Shown one piece after another: positions 37,050 to 45,201 of a stretch of DNA of 57,377 nucleotides. Position 1 is the stretch's first letter. Each line of letters starts with the position of its first letter. The notes beneath the pieces were generated by a model. That model had not been told where the DNA came from and searched no databases. It was given only the letters and a program-made list of their open reading frames with translations. Position numbers and translations under genes: made by a program. Source of the stretch: Deltaproteobacteria bacterium (GTDB lineage Bacteria > Desulfobacterota > Desulfobulbia > Desulfobulbales > Desulfurivibrionaceae); the NCBI GenBank assembly GCA_021802645.1, contig JAJZRO010000012.1, positions 18,395 through 75,771 on the forward strand. The letters run 5' to 3'.

Positions 37050-37708
37050 TGTTCTTTGGGAACCATCCATCCGACGCCTCGCACGTTCTTAATGGCCTCG
37101 CTGCCCAGCTTCTTGCGGAGCGAATGGATGAGAAACTCCACGGCGTTGCTCTCCACCTCTTCGCCCCAGCCATAAATGCGCTCCTCCAGCTCACTGCGGG
37201 AGAGAATGGCGCCGGGCCGGATCAACAGGGCCTGCAACAGGGAAAATTCCCGGCCGGACAGGCTGCTGGTGACCCCGGCGGCGGTGACCTCATGGGTGGC
37301 GGGATCGAGGGTCAGCACGCCGTTCGAGAGCACCGGCCCGGAGGAGCCACCCTTACGCCGGAGCACGGCCCGCATCCGCGCCAGCAATTCCGCCATGGCA
37401 AAGGGTTTCAACACATAGTCGTCAGCCCCGCCGTCCAAACCGCGCACCCGGTCTTCCAGGGCATCGCGGGCGGTGATGACCAAAACGGGGACCTGGTCGT
37501 GCCGCGAGCGGATGGCGCGCAGCACCTCGAAACCGTCTTTTTTGGGCAGTCCGAGGTCCAGCAACACCACATCGTAGCTCTGGCTTCCGATGGTCAGCAA
37601 GGCATCCTGGCCGTCCCGGACCCAATCGACCGCGTACGCCGCATCCTTCAGGACATGCCTGACAGCCTCGCCGATCATCCGGTCGTCTTCCACCAGCAAC
37701 ACCCGCAC
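37046..37708 (-). CDS. OmpR-family response regulator (QseB/TctD-like)
   Basis: The 220-residue protein has a receiver domain (LLVEDDRMIG, phospho-acceptor in VVLLDLGLPKKDG, Thr in VLVITARD, Lys in VLKPF) and a C-terminal winged helix (LSGREFSLLQALL, SRSELEERIYGW, NAVEFLIHSLRKKLG, VRGVGWMV). It is translationally coupled to the kinase by a 4-nt overlap and follows the COG4705 gene by 15 nt. Confidence 0.95.
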   Translation of the reverse strand: MRVLLVEDDRMIGEAVRHVLKDAAYAVDWVRDGQDALLTIGSQSYDVVLLDLGLPKKDGFEVLRAIRSRHDQVPVLVITARDALEDRVRGLDGGADDYVLKPFAMAELLARMRAVLRRKGGSSGPVLSNGVLTLDPATHEVTAAGVTSSLSGREFSLLQALLIRPGAILSRSELEERIYGWGEEVESNAVEFLIHSLRKKLGSEAIKNVRGVGWMVPKEQ

Positions 37709-37723
37709 CGCGCGGCACCTCCG

Positions 37724-38506
37724 CTACCTGCTTTCCCGGAAATTCGTGGCGGGCTCAACAGGGCTCACCTGCTGCCGCAACCCGCGATAGTGCTGCCAAG
37801 TAGTATAGGCTATACACCCGCCGAGGACCGCCAGCAACAGGATGGACGAATCGATCGTGCCCACCCCCAGCCCGCCACTGCCGAGCGGTTTGGTGAACAG
37901 GTCCCCGAAGGTGGCGCCAAAGGGACGGGTCAGCACAAAGGCCAGCCAGAACAGAAATACCCTGGGAATCCTGGTGAAATATGCAGCGAAGGCGGCCAGG
38001 AGCAATACTCCGCCGATCAGTTCCGCCCCACCGGCGTAACCGAGGCCGGAGGTGTCGGAAAAGAAGTCGCCCAGGGCGGTGCCCAGTGTATTCGAGGCCA
38101 GAATCGCGAGCCAGTAGAGCAACTCCGCCGGGAAGGACCTGATCTTTTCCACCGCCAGCGGTTGCCCGCTCAGACGCCAGACCGCGAAGATGGCCAGCAG
38201 AATGCTCAACAGAATGGCCGACCCTGCAAGATACCCGAGATGGAGGGTACGATCCATATAGTCGGAAATCGTGGTGCCGACCATCGTGGTGGAAAGGATT
38301 ACGCTCCAGTATATCATTGGATGGTACTTTTTGGCGACCAGTTGCGGAATGACGGTGAACAGAAAAAAGGCGAACAGGATGAGCGAACTGACGGCATAGC
38401 CCAGATTGAGGGTCATGGAGAGCAGATCGCCGGAGGTTTCCCCCAGGGTGGTGGCGGCTATCTTCATGATCCAGAAAAGAAAAGTCACTTCGGGTAATTT
38501 TTTCAT
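37724..38506 (-). CDS. COG4705-type multi-pass membrane protein with fourfold repeat
   Basis: The 260-residue protein has about eight membrane helices arranged as four similar units, each with a small-residue and acidic motif: TLGETSGDLLS, TMVGTTISDYMD, TLGTALGDFFSD and PFGATFGDLFTK, followed by a G-rich LGY or similar. The repeated acidic residues inside the membrane could bind cations. The family is uncharacterised. The start is the ATG (MKKLPEV) behind AGGAG rather than the TTG three codons upstream. It lies between the PepSY gene and the two-component genes. Confidence 0.88.
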   Translation of the reverse strand: MKKLPEVTFLFWIMKIAATTLGETSGDLLSMTLNLGYAVSSLILFAFFLFTVIPQLVAKKYHPMIYWSVILSTTMVGTTISDYMDRTLHLGYLAGSAILLSILLAIFAVWRLSGQPLAVEKIRSFPAELLYWLAILASNTLGTALGDFFSDTSGLGYAGGAELIGGVLLLAAFAAYFTRIPRVFLFWLAFVLTRPFGATFGDLFTKPLGSGGLGVGTIDSSILLLAVLGGCIAYTTWQHYRGLRQQVSPVEPATNFRESR

Positions 38507-38603
38507 GAGAGTCAACTCCTGTTAATTCACACAAGGCCAAACAGGCAACGAACCCGCGGGCCAGACCCCCTCCAGCAGAAGGCCTGGCTCGCCGTGGGAG
38601 AGA

Positions 38604-38912
38604 TCAATCCGGATTCGGTCCTTCTGCCGCATTTTCCAGGACCTTCCCGGTAGCGGCATCCACGCCGACCTCTTGCGTGACCTTGCCACGCCGGATATCG
38701 AAGGAATAACGCAGGCCGCTCCCGCCTTTTTCCTGTTCCAACTCTTCGGCAGTAATCCGGCCGGGCGAGGCCTTGAGAGCAATGGTCCGTGCCTGCTTCA
38801 GGCTGATTTTGGCCCTGCCGGCGAATTCCTGGCCGGCATAGGCGAAAGCAGAGGCTGCGGCAGCCAGCAACAGCCCCGGTACGAGCACCAGGTGTTTCTT
38901 CGTCATAAACAT
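38604..38912 (-). CDS. PepSY-domain periplasmic protein
   Basis: The 102-residue protein has a signal peptide (LVLVPGLLLAAAASAFAYA, cut near residue 25) and one PepSY domain: ISLKQARTIALKASPGRI, then YSFDIRRGKVTQEVGVDAATGKVL. AGGAG lies 7 nt before the ATG. Small PepSY proteins often sit beside two-component systems and may modulate or report envelope conditions; here it is the first gene of a PepSY / COG4705 / regulator / kinase operon. Confidence 0.9.
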   Translation of the reverse strand: MFMTKKHLVLVPGLLLAAAASAFAYAGQEFAGRAKISLKQARTIALKASPGRITAEELEQEKGGSGLRYSFDIRRGKVTQEVGVDAATGKVLENAAEGPNPD

Positions 38913-39191
38913 CACTATACTCCTTGCGAGGGTGATTGCGATCGGGAGGCAACCGCGCCTCCGTCATGACACCCACCATACCCCGCGAAACTTAGCCCAA
39001 TATTAGCAGGGAAAATTATTTTTGCCGGCCTCCATGCAAGAAGATTCAATCGCCGGATGGTTGACAAGCCTGCGGTGGCAGAGGAACGAAGGGAAAAAAA
39101 GGAGGCCGGATTTGCGGGCATCGGCAGGGCTGCCTCTGCGCGGTGAAGATGGGTGCCGCTTTTCGCCGGTGGCGAAACGGGAGAGAGTGTA

Positions 39192-39539
39192 TCAGCTGAT
39201 CGTCCCGCCCCCACGCCGCGGGCCTGGTTCTTTCCGGCGGCCGTCGAGCAGGTGGCCGAGGGCCAGGAGAGGATGGCGCAGCAGCATGCGGGGACCGGCG
39301 TAGCGCATCACCGCTCGGATCTTCTCCCGCATGCCGGGCTTGTAGCAGTGGACCGGGCAGTTGCCGCAGGTGGTCTTGTTTTCCTGGAAGGGGCAGCGGC
39401 TGAGCCGCAGGCGGGCATACTCGACCAGCTCGCGGCACGCATCGCAGAGTTCGCCATCGGTGTGATGGTGATCCCGGCAGAAGAGGGCGATCATCACCTC
39501 GACGGTCTTCCGCTCCCGCCGCATCCTGGGGTGTTCCAT
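39192..39539 (-). CDS. ygbA: YgbA-family (nitrous oxide-stimulated promoter family) protein
   Basis: The 115-residue protein has the family's Cys/His pattern: LFCRDHHH, ELCDACRELVEYARLRLSRCPF and TCGNCPVHCYKPGMREKI, followed by MRYAGPRMLLRHPLLAL. The cysteines probably bind a metal or cluster. Family members are induced by nitrosative conditions in enterobacteria. It begins 15 nt after the siroheme reductase gene and shares its FNR-type promoter. Confidence 0.9.
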   Translation of the reverse strand: MEHPRMRRERKTVEVMIALFCRDHHHTDGELCDACRELVEYARLRLSRCPFQENKTTCGNCPVHCYKPGMREKIRAVMRYAGPRMLLRHPLLALGHLLDGRRKEPGPRRGGGTIS

Positions 39540-39554
39540 CGCCCCCCTCCCCGG

Positions 39555-40199
39555 TCAGCCGGCCTGTTCCAGGTAATGTTGCAGTTCCGCCAGCGGCGTG
39601 CGCCGCATCAGCCGGCCGGTCCGCTCCAGTTTGCGAGCCCGCTCCCGGTAAAAGTCGAGACAGCGGCGCGCCAGGCGCAATACCTCCTCGTCGCTCAACC
39701 CCTCGCCGACCACATCGCCGATGCGGGGCGACCCGCCGCCGTTGCCGCCGAAGACCACGGTCCAGCCCTTGGTGGTGCCGAAAACGCCGAGATCGCGGAG
39801 ATACCCCTCGCAGCAGTTGAACTGGCAACCGGAGATGCCCACCTTGGTCTTGGCCGGCAGGGGCAGGTCGAGCAGCTCGCTCTCCAGCTTCTTGCCCAGG
39901 GCCAGGGAGTCCTGGCGGCCGAACTTGCACCACTGCCGGCCCGGACAGGCCTGGATGTAATGGATGCCCACCGGCTTTTTGGGCCCTTGGGGTTGCCCGA
40001 GTTCGCGCCAGATGGCGGCGGCGATCTCGGGGGAGTGGCCGGCAATGGCCAGCCGCTGGGCGCCGGTGATCTTCAGAAAGGGCACCCCGTGCCGTCGTGC
40101 GGCTGCGGCGATCTCTTCCAGATACTCGGGGGTAATGAGCCCCATGCGGGGGCCGGGCAAAACATTGTAGGTCTTATCGGGGGCAGTGTCTTGGGTCAT
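39555..40199 (-). CDS. Small single-subunit siroheme sulfite/nitrite reductase (assimilatory P590-like)
   Basis: The 214-residue protein starts MTQDTAPDKTYN behind AGAGG. The siroheme/[4Fe-4S] ligand pattern is complete: CPGRQWC (CX5C) and CQFNC (CX3C), with ITGAQRLAI before them and GVFGTTKGWTVVFGGNGG after. Size and motifs match the low-molecular-weight assimilatory-type sulfite reductases known from Desulfovibrio and methanogens, not the much larger dissimilatory enzymes. It could reduce sulfite, nitrite or another N-oxide by six electrons. Pairing with ygbA behind an FNR-type site favours a role in N-oxide handling; this is an inference. Confidence 0.87.
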   Translation of the reverse strand: MTQDTAPDKTYNVLPGPRMGLITPEYLEEIAAAARRHGVPFLKITGAQRLAIAGHSPEIAAAIWRELGQPQGPKKPVGIHYIQACPGRQWCKFGRQDSLALGKKLESELLDLPLPAKTKVGISGCQFNCCEGYLRDLGVFGTTKGWTVVFGGNGGGSPRIGDVVGEGLSDEEVLRLARRCLDFYRERARKLERTGRLMRRTPLAELQHYLEQAG

Positions 40200-40244
40200 G
40201 GCAGGCCTCTTTGCGAAAGGTGGATGGTCAGGTGATGCAGCTTG

Positions 40245-40286
40245 AACATACCCCGCCAACCGGAGCGGTTCCTTGACCTAGATCAA
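40245..40286 (-). promoter_or_regulatory. FNR/CRP-family activator site with class II promoter
   Basis: TTGACCTAGATCAA (40273-40286, plus strand) differs from the FNR consensus TTGAT-N4-ATCAA at one base. On the minus strand a -10-like TATGTT occupies 40250-40245, which places the transcription start near 40238 and the centre of the site at -41.5, the class II activator position. The start codon of the siroheme reductase lies about 40 nt further. FNR, DNR or HcpR-type regulators are candidates. Confidence 0.7.
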
Positions 40287-40390
40287 GTCCCGCCGCAAAA
40301 TTCCGGGCCGGGGCTCGGCGGAACAGATGGGAGGAAACAGCGCCGCGACGGCTGCGGCGAGACGCCGGGCCAGGAGAGGCCGTGCTCGCT

Positions 40391-41107
40391 TCACGCCTCA
40401 GGAGGGAAAACGTGCGCCATCTCCTGCTGCATGGCCTCGATCACCGCGATGGGGTCGGCCGCCTTGGCGATCGGCCGGCCCACCACCACATGGTCGGCGC
40501 CGGCGGCCAGGGCACGGCCGGCAGTCATGATCCGGGTCTGGTCGTCACCGCTGTCCATCACGTTGGCGCCGGGCCGGATGCCGGGGGTGACCAGCATGAG
40601 CTTCTCCCCCAAGTCCCCACGCAGGCGACCCGCTTCGAGGCCCGAGCAGACCACGCCGTCGCAGCCCAGCTCCAGGGCGCGCCTGGCCCGGAAATAGACG
40701 AGGTCCTCGATGGATTGGGTCATGCCCATGGCGCGCAGGTCCTCCTCGCCAAAGCTGGTGAGCACGGTGACGGCAAGGAGCTTCAGCTCGCCCCGCGCCT
40801 CCAGCGCCGCCTTGATGATGGCGTCGTTGCCGTGGATGGTGGCAAAGGTGATCTGATGGTCGTTAAGCCGCGCCACCGCCCGCTTCACGGTCTCGGGGAT
40901 ATCGAAGAATTTGAGGTCGAGCATCACCTTGTGGCCGCGCGCCACCAGCCAATCCACGGTCTCAAACCAGCTGGCCATGAAGAGTTCCAGCCCCACCTTG
41001 TAAAACCCCAGGTGCGACTCGGTGCGCAACACCAGCTCCTTGGCCTTCTCCGGGGTTTCCACGTCCAGGGCCAGGATGATGCGATCTTTCAGGGGAATAT
41101 TCTTCAT
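40391..41107 (-). CDS. pyrF: Orotidine 5'-phosphate decarboxylase
   Basis: The 238-residue TIM-barrel protein has the active-site series MLDLKFFDIPETVKRA (Asp-x-Lys-x-x-Asp), TVLTSFGEEDL, and the phosphate loop VTPGIRP followed by GADHVVVGRPI. It starts MKNIPLKDRIILALD behind GAAGGA. It makes UMP. pyrG, the CTP synthase gene, lies 2.3 kb away on the same strand, but the two are separated by LPS genes. Confidence 0.97.
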   Translation of the reverse strand: MKNIPLKDRIILALDVETPEKAKELVLRTESHLGFYKVGLELFMASWFETVDWLVARGHKVMLDLKFFDIPETVKRAVARLNDHQITFATIHGNDAIIKAALEARGELKLLAVTVLTSFGEEDLRAMGMTQSIEDLVYFRARRALELGCDGVVCSGLEAGRLRGDLGEKLMLVTPGIRPGANVMDSGDDQTRIMTAGRALAAGADHVVVGRPIAKAADPIAVIEAMQQEMAHVFPPEA

Positions 41108-41300
41108 GCCGTCCTTCTTCCTTGTTTCTCGTCGCCCATTCCGGCAGGCAGTCGAACCGAGACCGTGCAGCGAGCAGCGACGGCCTAATGTCGCGCGAGC
41201 CAGGGAGGGCGAAAGCACGACGGACGAGGCGGTACACCCAGGGACGACGAGGAGGGCGCAGCGCAGCCGGCAACGGGCTCGGTTTGACTGCGAACCGGAA

Positions 41301-41864
41301 TTACCAGCTCACGACCTGCACCCGCCCACCAACCTTGTAGGCACGGGTCTGCATGTTGTATTCGAGGCCGTTGCCGCGGACCTCCAGGTTCTTGCCGGTC
41401 ATGAGGATCGGAGAGCGACTGCTGATCCGCCGTTCCTTTTCGTGATACTCGAGTTCACCGGTGCGGATCACCTGACCGTCGGTCGTCAGCACTTCCACGT
41501 TATGCCGCAGGGTAAGCACCTCGGCCTTGGTATCATAGGTGCCGGCCGCCGCGCCCACCTGCATATTCTCGACGCCGTTGCGGAAAAGGGTACCCTTGAC
41601 CGCGGTCAGATCCATGACGTCGCTGTTGGCGGCCGTGGTGGCGAGCCGACTGGTGCGGATGCGCCAGTCGGCCTTGCCGTTGATCTCCTGCAGATAGAGG
41701 ACGTCGTCCATGACGAAGCGCTTGGTCGCCTCGCCTACCTGGCCGGCGGCGCCAAAATCGCCGCGCGGCGCCAGAAAACGGGAAAGCGCCGGCCCATACA
41801 CCGGCCAGCCGAGCAGCAGCGCGAGGGGAATGATCCAGAGGAGATTGCGGCTGCCGGTCATCAT
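41301..41864 (-). CDS. lptC: LPS export inner-membrane protein LptC
   Basis: The 187-residue protein has an N-terminal anchor (NLLWIIPLALLLGWPVYG) and a beta-jellyroll of the LptC/OstA type (DVMDLTAVKGTLF, GTYDTKAEVLTLRHNVEVLT, SRSPILMTGKNLEVRGNGLEYN). It bridges LptB2FG and LptA in LPS transport. It overlaps the kdsC gene as ATGA, the usual kdsC-lptC order. The expected lptA does not follow; pyrF comes next. Confidence 0.88.
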   Translation of the reverse strand: MMTGSRNLLWIIPLALLLGWPVYGPALSRFLAPRGDFGAAGQVGEATKRFVMDDVLYLQEINGKADWRIRTSRLATTAANSDVMDLTAVKGTLFRNGVENMQVGAAAGTYDTKAEVLTLRHNVEVLTTDGQVIRTGELEYHEKERRISSRSPILMTGKNLEVRGNGLEYNMQTRAYKVGGRVQVVSW

Positions 41865-42508
41865 CGACGGTATTTCTCCAAGAGGTCGCGTTCCTTGCCC
41901 TGGGCCGCGATGAGAAGATGGCATACCTCGCGCACCGCGCCATGACCGCCGGAAAGGCTCGTCACGTAGTGGGCCGCCGCCTGCACCTCGGCCACCGCGT
42001 CCGCCGGGGCAACGGCCAACCCCACCCGAATGAGGAGCGGCAGGTCGAGCCAGTCGTCGCCCATGTAGGCGACCTGGGCCGGGGTCAGTTGTTCCTTGGC
42101 CAGAATCTCTTCAAAAACCTCGATCTTGTTGCGGATGCCCTGATAGACGTGGGCAAGCTTCAGGTCCTCGGCCCGGCGCCGCACCGCCTCGGAGCTGCGG
42201 GCGGTGATCACCCCGACCGCCACCCCGCTCTCCTGGAGAATGCGGATGCCGAAGCCGTCCTTGGTGCTGAAACCCTTCATCTCGGTGCCGGAATGGGTGT
42301 AGACGATGGTGCCGTCGGTGAGGACGCCGTCCACATCGAGCAGCAGCAGCTTGACATTGGCGGCCTTGGCCATAGCCTGCTGCCAGGCGGGTCCACGCGC
42401 TGCAGCCTGCTGCGCCTCACGTTCACGGGAACGGGCCAGCAGCCCGTGGGTGATATCACAATCCGAGGGATAGCCGCCGGGGCCGATGGGGCAGCTGGAA
42501 TCGGTCAT
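41861..42508 (-). CDS. kdsC: KDO 8-phosphate phosphatase KdsC (HAD family)
   Basis: The 215-residue protein contains a capless HAD domain with LLLLDVDGVLTDGT (nucleophile and acid Asp), VITARSSEAVRRRAEDL, the Lys region IRNKIEVFEEIL and YMGDDWLDLPLL. It removes phosphate from KDO 8-phosphate made by KdsA. Compared with E. coli KdsC (188 residues) it carries an extra N-terminal stretch of about 45 residues (starting MTDSSCPIGPGGYPSD) of unknown role. ATG overlaps the kdsA stop. Confidence 0.92.
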   Translation of the reverse strand: MTDSSCPIGPGGYPSDCDITHGLLARSREREAQQAAARGPAWQQAMAKAANVKLLLLDVDGVLTDGTIVYTHSGTEMKGFSTKDGFGIRILQESGVAVGVITARSSEAVRRRAEDLKLAHVYQGIRNKIEVFEEILAKEQLTPAQVAYMGDDWLDLPLLIRVGLAVAPADAVAEVQAAAHYVTSLSGGHGAVREVCHLLIAAQGKERDLLEKYRR

Positions 42509-43353
42509 GGCTGCGCGTCCGTATTGAGAAAGGGGCTGACGGTGCGATGGATGGCGAGCAACTGCCGCAACAGGGCCTCCACCTGTCCGAGCGGCATGGA
42601 GTTGGGGCCGTCGCAGAGGGCCTTGGCCGGGTGCGGGTGCACCTCCATGAAGATGCCGTCGATACCGGCCGCCACCGCCGCCCGCGCCAAGGTCGGGATG
42701 AATTCCCGCTGCCCGGCGGAGCTGCCGCCGGCCCCACCCGGCAACTGCACGCTGTGGGTGGCGTCGAAGATCACCGGGCAGCCCATGGCGCGCAGAACCG
42801 GGAAGGAACGCATGTCCACCACCAGGTTGTTGTAACCGAAGGTGGCGCCGCGCTCGATGAGCATCAGCCGCTTTCCGCCGCCGGCAGCCCGGATCTTGCC
42901 CACCGCATGCTGCATGTCCCAGGGCGAGACGAATTGCCCCTTCTTGAGGCTCACCGGCTTGCCGCTCTGGGCGGCCGCGACCAACAGATCGGTCTGGCGG
43001 CAAAGGAAGGCGGGAATCTGCAGGAGATCGAGCACCTCGGCGGCCGGGGCGACCTGCGCCACCTCATGCACGTCGGAGGTGACCGCCACCCCGAATTTCT
43101 CCCTGATCGCGGCCAGGGTTTTGAGCCCCTGGACCAGGCCCGGACCGCGGTAGGAATCCAGCGAGGTGCGGTTGGCCTTATCGAAGGAGGCCTTGAAGAC
43201 ATAGGAGATGCCGAGCCGGTCGGCGACCTCGGCCAGGGTGCCTGCCACCTCTTCGGCGAGGGCCTGCGATTCGAGGACGCACGGCCCGCCGATGAACAAA
43301 AAAGGCCGGCCGGGACCGACCTCGAAATGACCTGGAATGGCAACGGTGGTCAC
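42505..43353 (-). CDS. kdsA: 3-deoxy-8-phosphooctulonate synthase KdsA
   Basis: The 282-residue TIM-barrel enzyme condenses PEP with arabinose 5-phosphate to KDO 8-phosphate. Motifs are FIGGPCVLES, KASFDKANRTS, QIPAFLCRQTDLL, ERGATFGYNNLVVDMR and GIFMEVHPHP. Cys25 in GGPC, where the non-metal enzymes have Asn, indicates the metal-dependent class. The start is a GTG preceded by GGAGGT; a TTG upstream would overlap pyrG. It is 26 nt downstream of pyrG, in the common pyrG-kdsA-kdsC-lptC order. Confidence 0.96.
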   Translation of the reverse strand: MTTVAIPGHFEVGPGRPFLFIGGPCVLESQALAEEVAGTLAEVADRLGISYVFKASFDKANRTSLDSYRGPGLVQGLKTLAAIREKFGVAVTSDVHEVAQVAPAAEVLDLLQIPAFLCRQTDLLVAAAQSGKPVSLKKGQFVSPWDMQHAVGKIRAAGGGKRLMLIERGATFGYNNLVVDMRSFPVLRAMGCPVIFDATHSVQLPGGAGGSSAGQREFIPTLARAAVAAGIDGIFMEVHPHPAKALCDGPNSMPLGQVEALLRQLLAIHRTVSPFLNTDAQP

Positions 43354-43379
43354 GGGATTACCTCCGTGCGCGGAGCTGA

Positions 43380-45035
43380 TCAATTACGGGCGTTGGCGAG
43401 CGCCGCCTTGATGAACTCGCGGAAGAGCGGATGCGGTTGCATCGGGCGCGACTTGAACTCGGGGTGGAACTGGCAGCCCAGGAACCACGGATGATCCGCC
43501 AGTTCGACGATCTCCACCAGTTTGTCGTCCGGCGAGGTGCCGCTGATGATGAGCCCCTTGGCCGCCAGTTGCTCCCGGTAGAGGTTGTTGAACTCATAGC
43601 GGTGACGATGGCGCTCGAAGATCTCGTCTTCCTGGTAGGCGGTATAGGCAAAGGTGCCCGGTTTCAGAGCACAGGGATAGGCCCCGAGGCGCAAGGTGCC
43701 GCCCATGCCGGAGTGCTCGTCGCGGATCTGCACCTGGCCGGTACGGTAGTCGTACCACTCCTTGATGAAGTAGATGACCGGGTGCGGGGTGAGCTGATCA
43801 AACTCGGTGCTGTTGGCTCCTTCGAGGCCCGCGATGTTCCGGGCGAACTCGATGGTGGCAAGCTGCATGCCGAGGCAGATCCCGAAGAAGGGCACCTTGT
43901 TCTCGCGGGCGTAGGTAACGGCGGCGATCTTGCCGGCCACCCCGCGATTGCCGAAGCCACCCGGCACCAGGATGCCGTGGCAATCCCGCAGCAGCGGCTC
44001 GGCGCCCTGCGCCTCGATATCCTCGGCGCTCACGTAGCGCAACTCGACCTTGGCGTCGTTGGCCACGCCGCCGTGCACCAGGGCCTCGTGCAGGCTCTTG
44101 TACGACTCCTTGAGATCCACGTACTTGCCGATGATGCCGATGAGCACGTGGCGGGAAGGATGCTTGATCCGCTCCACCAGCTCCTGCCACGGCTCCAGCC
44201 GCGGCGAGCCGGTCCAGATATTGAGCATCTGCAGGAGTTTGTCGTCGAGCCCCTCGTCATGGAAGCAGAGCGGCACCTCGTAGATGTTGTCCACGTCGCG
44301 GGCGGTGATGACCGCGTCCTTGTCCACGTTGCAGAAAAGGGCGATCTTGGCCTTGAGGTCGTCGGAGAGCTTGGTCTCGGTGCGGCAGAGCAAAATGTCC
44401 GGCTGGATGCCGATGGCGCGCAGCTCTTTGACGCTGTGCTGGGTCGGCTTGGTCTTCACCTCGCCGGCGGTCTTGATATAGGGCACCAGGGTGACGTGAA
44501 GGTAGAGGGTGTTCTCGCGGCCGAGATCGGTGCGCAACTGGCGGATCGCCTCCAGAAAGGGCAGGCTCTCGATGTCGCCGATGGTGCCGCCGATCTCGAT
44601 GATGGCCACGTCCACGTCGCCTTCGAGCTGGCGCACCGCCTTCTTGATCTCGTCGGTGACGTGCGGAATCACCTGCACGGTGCCGCCCAGGTACTCGCCG
44701 CGCCGCTCCTTGGTGATGACCGAGTAGTAGATGCGGCCGGAGGTGTAGTTGTTCTTCTGGCCCAGCACCGCCGAGGTGTAGCGCTCGTAATGGCCGAGAT
44801 CGAGATCGGTCTCCGCCCCGTCGTCGGTCACGAACACCTCGCCGTGCTGGAAGGGATTCATGGTGCCGGGATCGACGTTGATGTACGGGTCGAGCTTCTG
44901 GAAGGTGATGGTGAGTCCGCGGCTTTCGAGCAGGGCGCCGATGGAGGCGGCGGCAAGCCCCTTGCCCAGGGAGGAGAGAACGCCGCCGGTCACGAAGATG
45001 AACTTGGTCCGGTGGGATTGGTTTGATGGTTTCAT
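43380..45035 (-). CDS. pyrG: CTP synthase
   Basis: The 551-residue enzyme has the amidoligase half ([52 protein letters not shown]) and a class I glutaminase half (GGFGNRGV, nucleophile Cys in [11 protein letters not shown], and the His-Glu pair in QFHPEFKS). It converts UTP to CTP using glutamine. The start is the ATG at [11 protein letters not shown]; a TTG three codons earlier is less likely. It heads the LPS precursor genes on the minus strand. Confidence 0.97.
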   Translation of the reverse strand: MKPSNQSHRTKFIFVTGGVLSSLGKGLAAASIGALLESRGLTITFQKLDPYINVDPGTMNPFQHGEVFVTDDGAETDLDLGHYERYTSAVLGQKNNYTSGRIYYSVITKERRGEYLGGTVQVIPHVTDEIKKAVRQLEGDVDVAIIEIGGTIGDIESLPFLEAIRQLRTDLGRENTLYLHVTLVPYIKTAGEVKTKPTQHSVKELRAIGIQPDILLCRTETKLSDDLKAKIALFCNVDKDAVITARDVDNIYEVPLCFHDEGLDDKLLQMLNIWTGSPRLEPWQELVERIKHPSRHVLIGIIGKYVDLKESYKSLHEALVHGGVANDAKVELRYVSAEDIEAQGAEPLLRDCHGILVPGGFGNRGVAGKIAAVTYARENKVPFFGICLGMQLATIEFARNIAGLEGANSTEFDQLTPHPVIYFIKEWYDYRTGQVQIRDEHSGMGGTLRLGAYPCALKPGTFAYTAYQEDEIFERHRHRYEFNNLYREQLAAKGLIISGTSPDDKLVEIVELADHPWFLGCQFHPEFKSRPMQPHPLFREFIKAALANARN

Positions 45036-45201
45036 GGAAACCAACTATAGCATCACCGATCTTCGAGGCCAAGCGAAAAGAGGCCAGGCAGCGCAAATGC
45101 GCAACCGGGCGCCACGCCTCACTTTTTTCAAGACTTTTTGGGCCAGGCTGACTAAAGTAAGGGGCAAACAACCGAGAAAAAAGCCGCCCCGACCTCTGCC
45201 C

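Noticed and set aside
44860-45201. Extension of the cytochrome reading frame upstream into pyrG
   Set aside because: The signal peptide begins at MRPSFRNRH (45202); upstream residues overlap pyrG antisense and are not signal-like.
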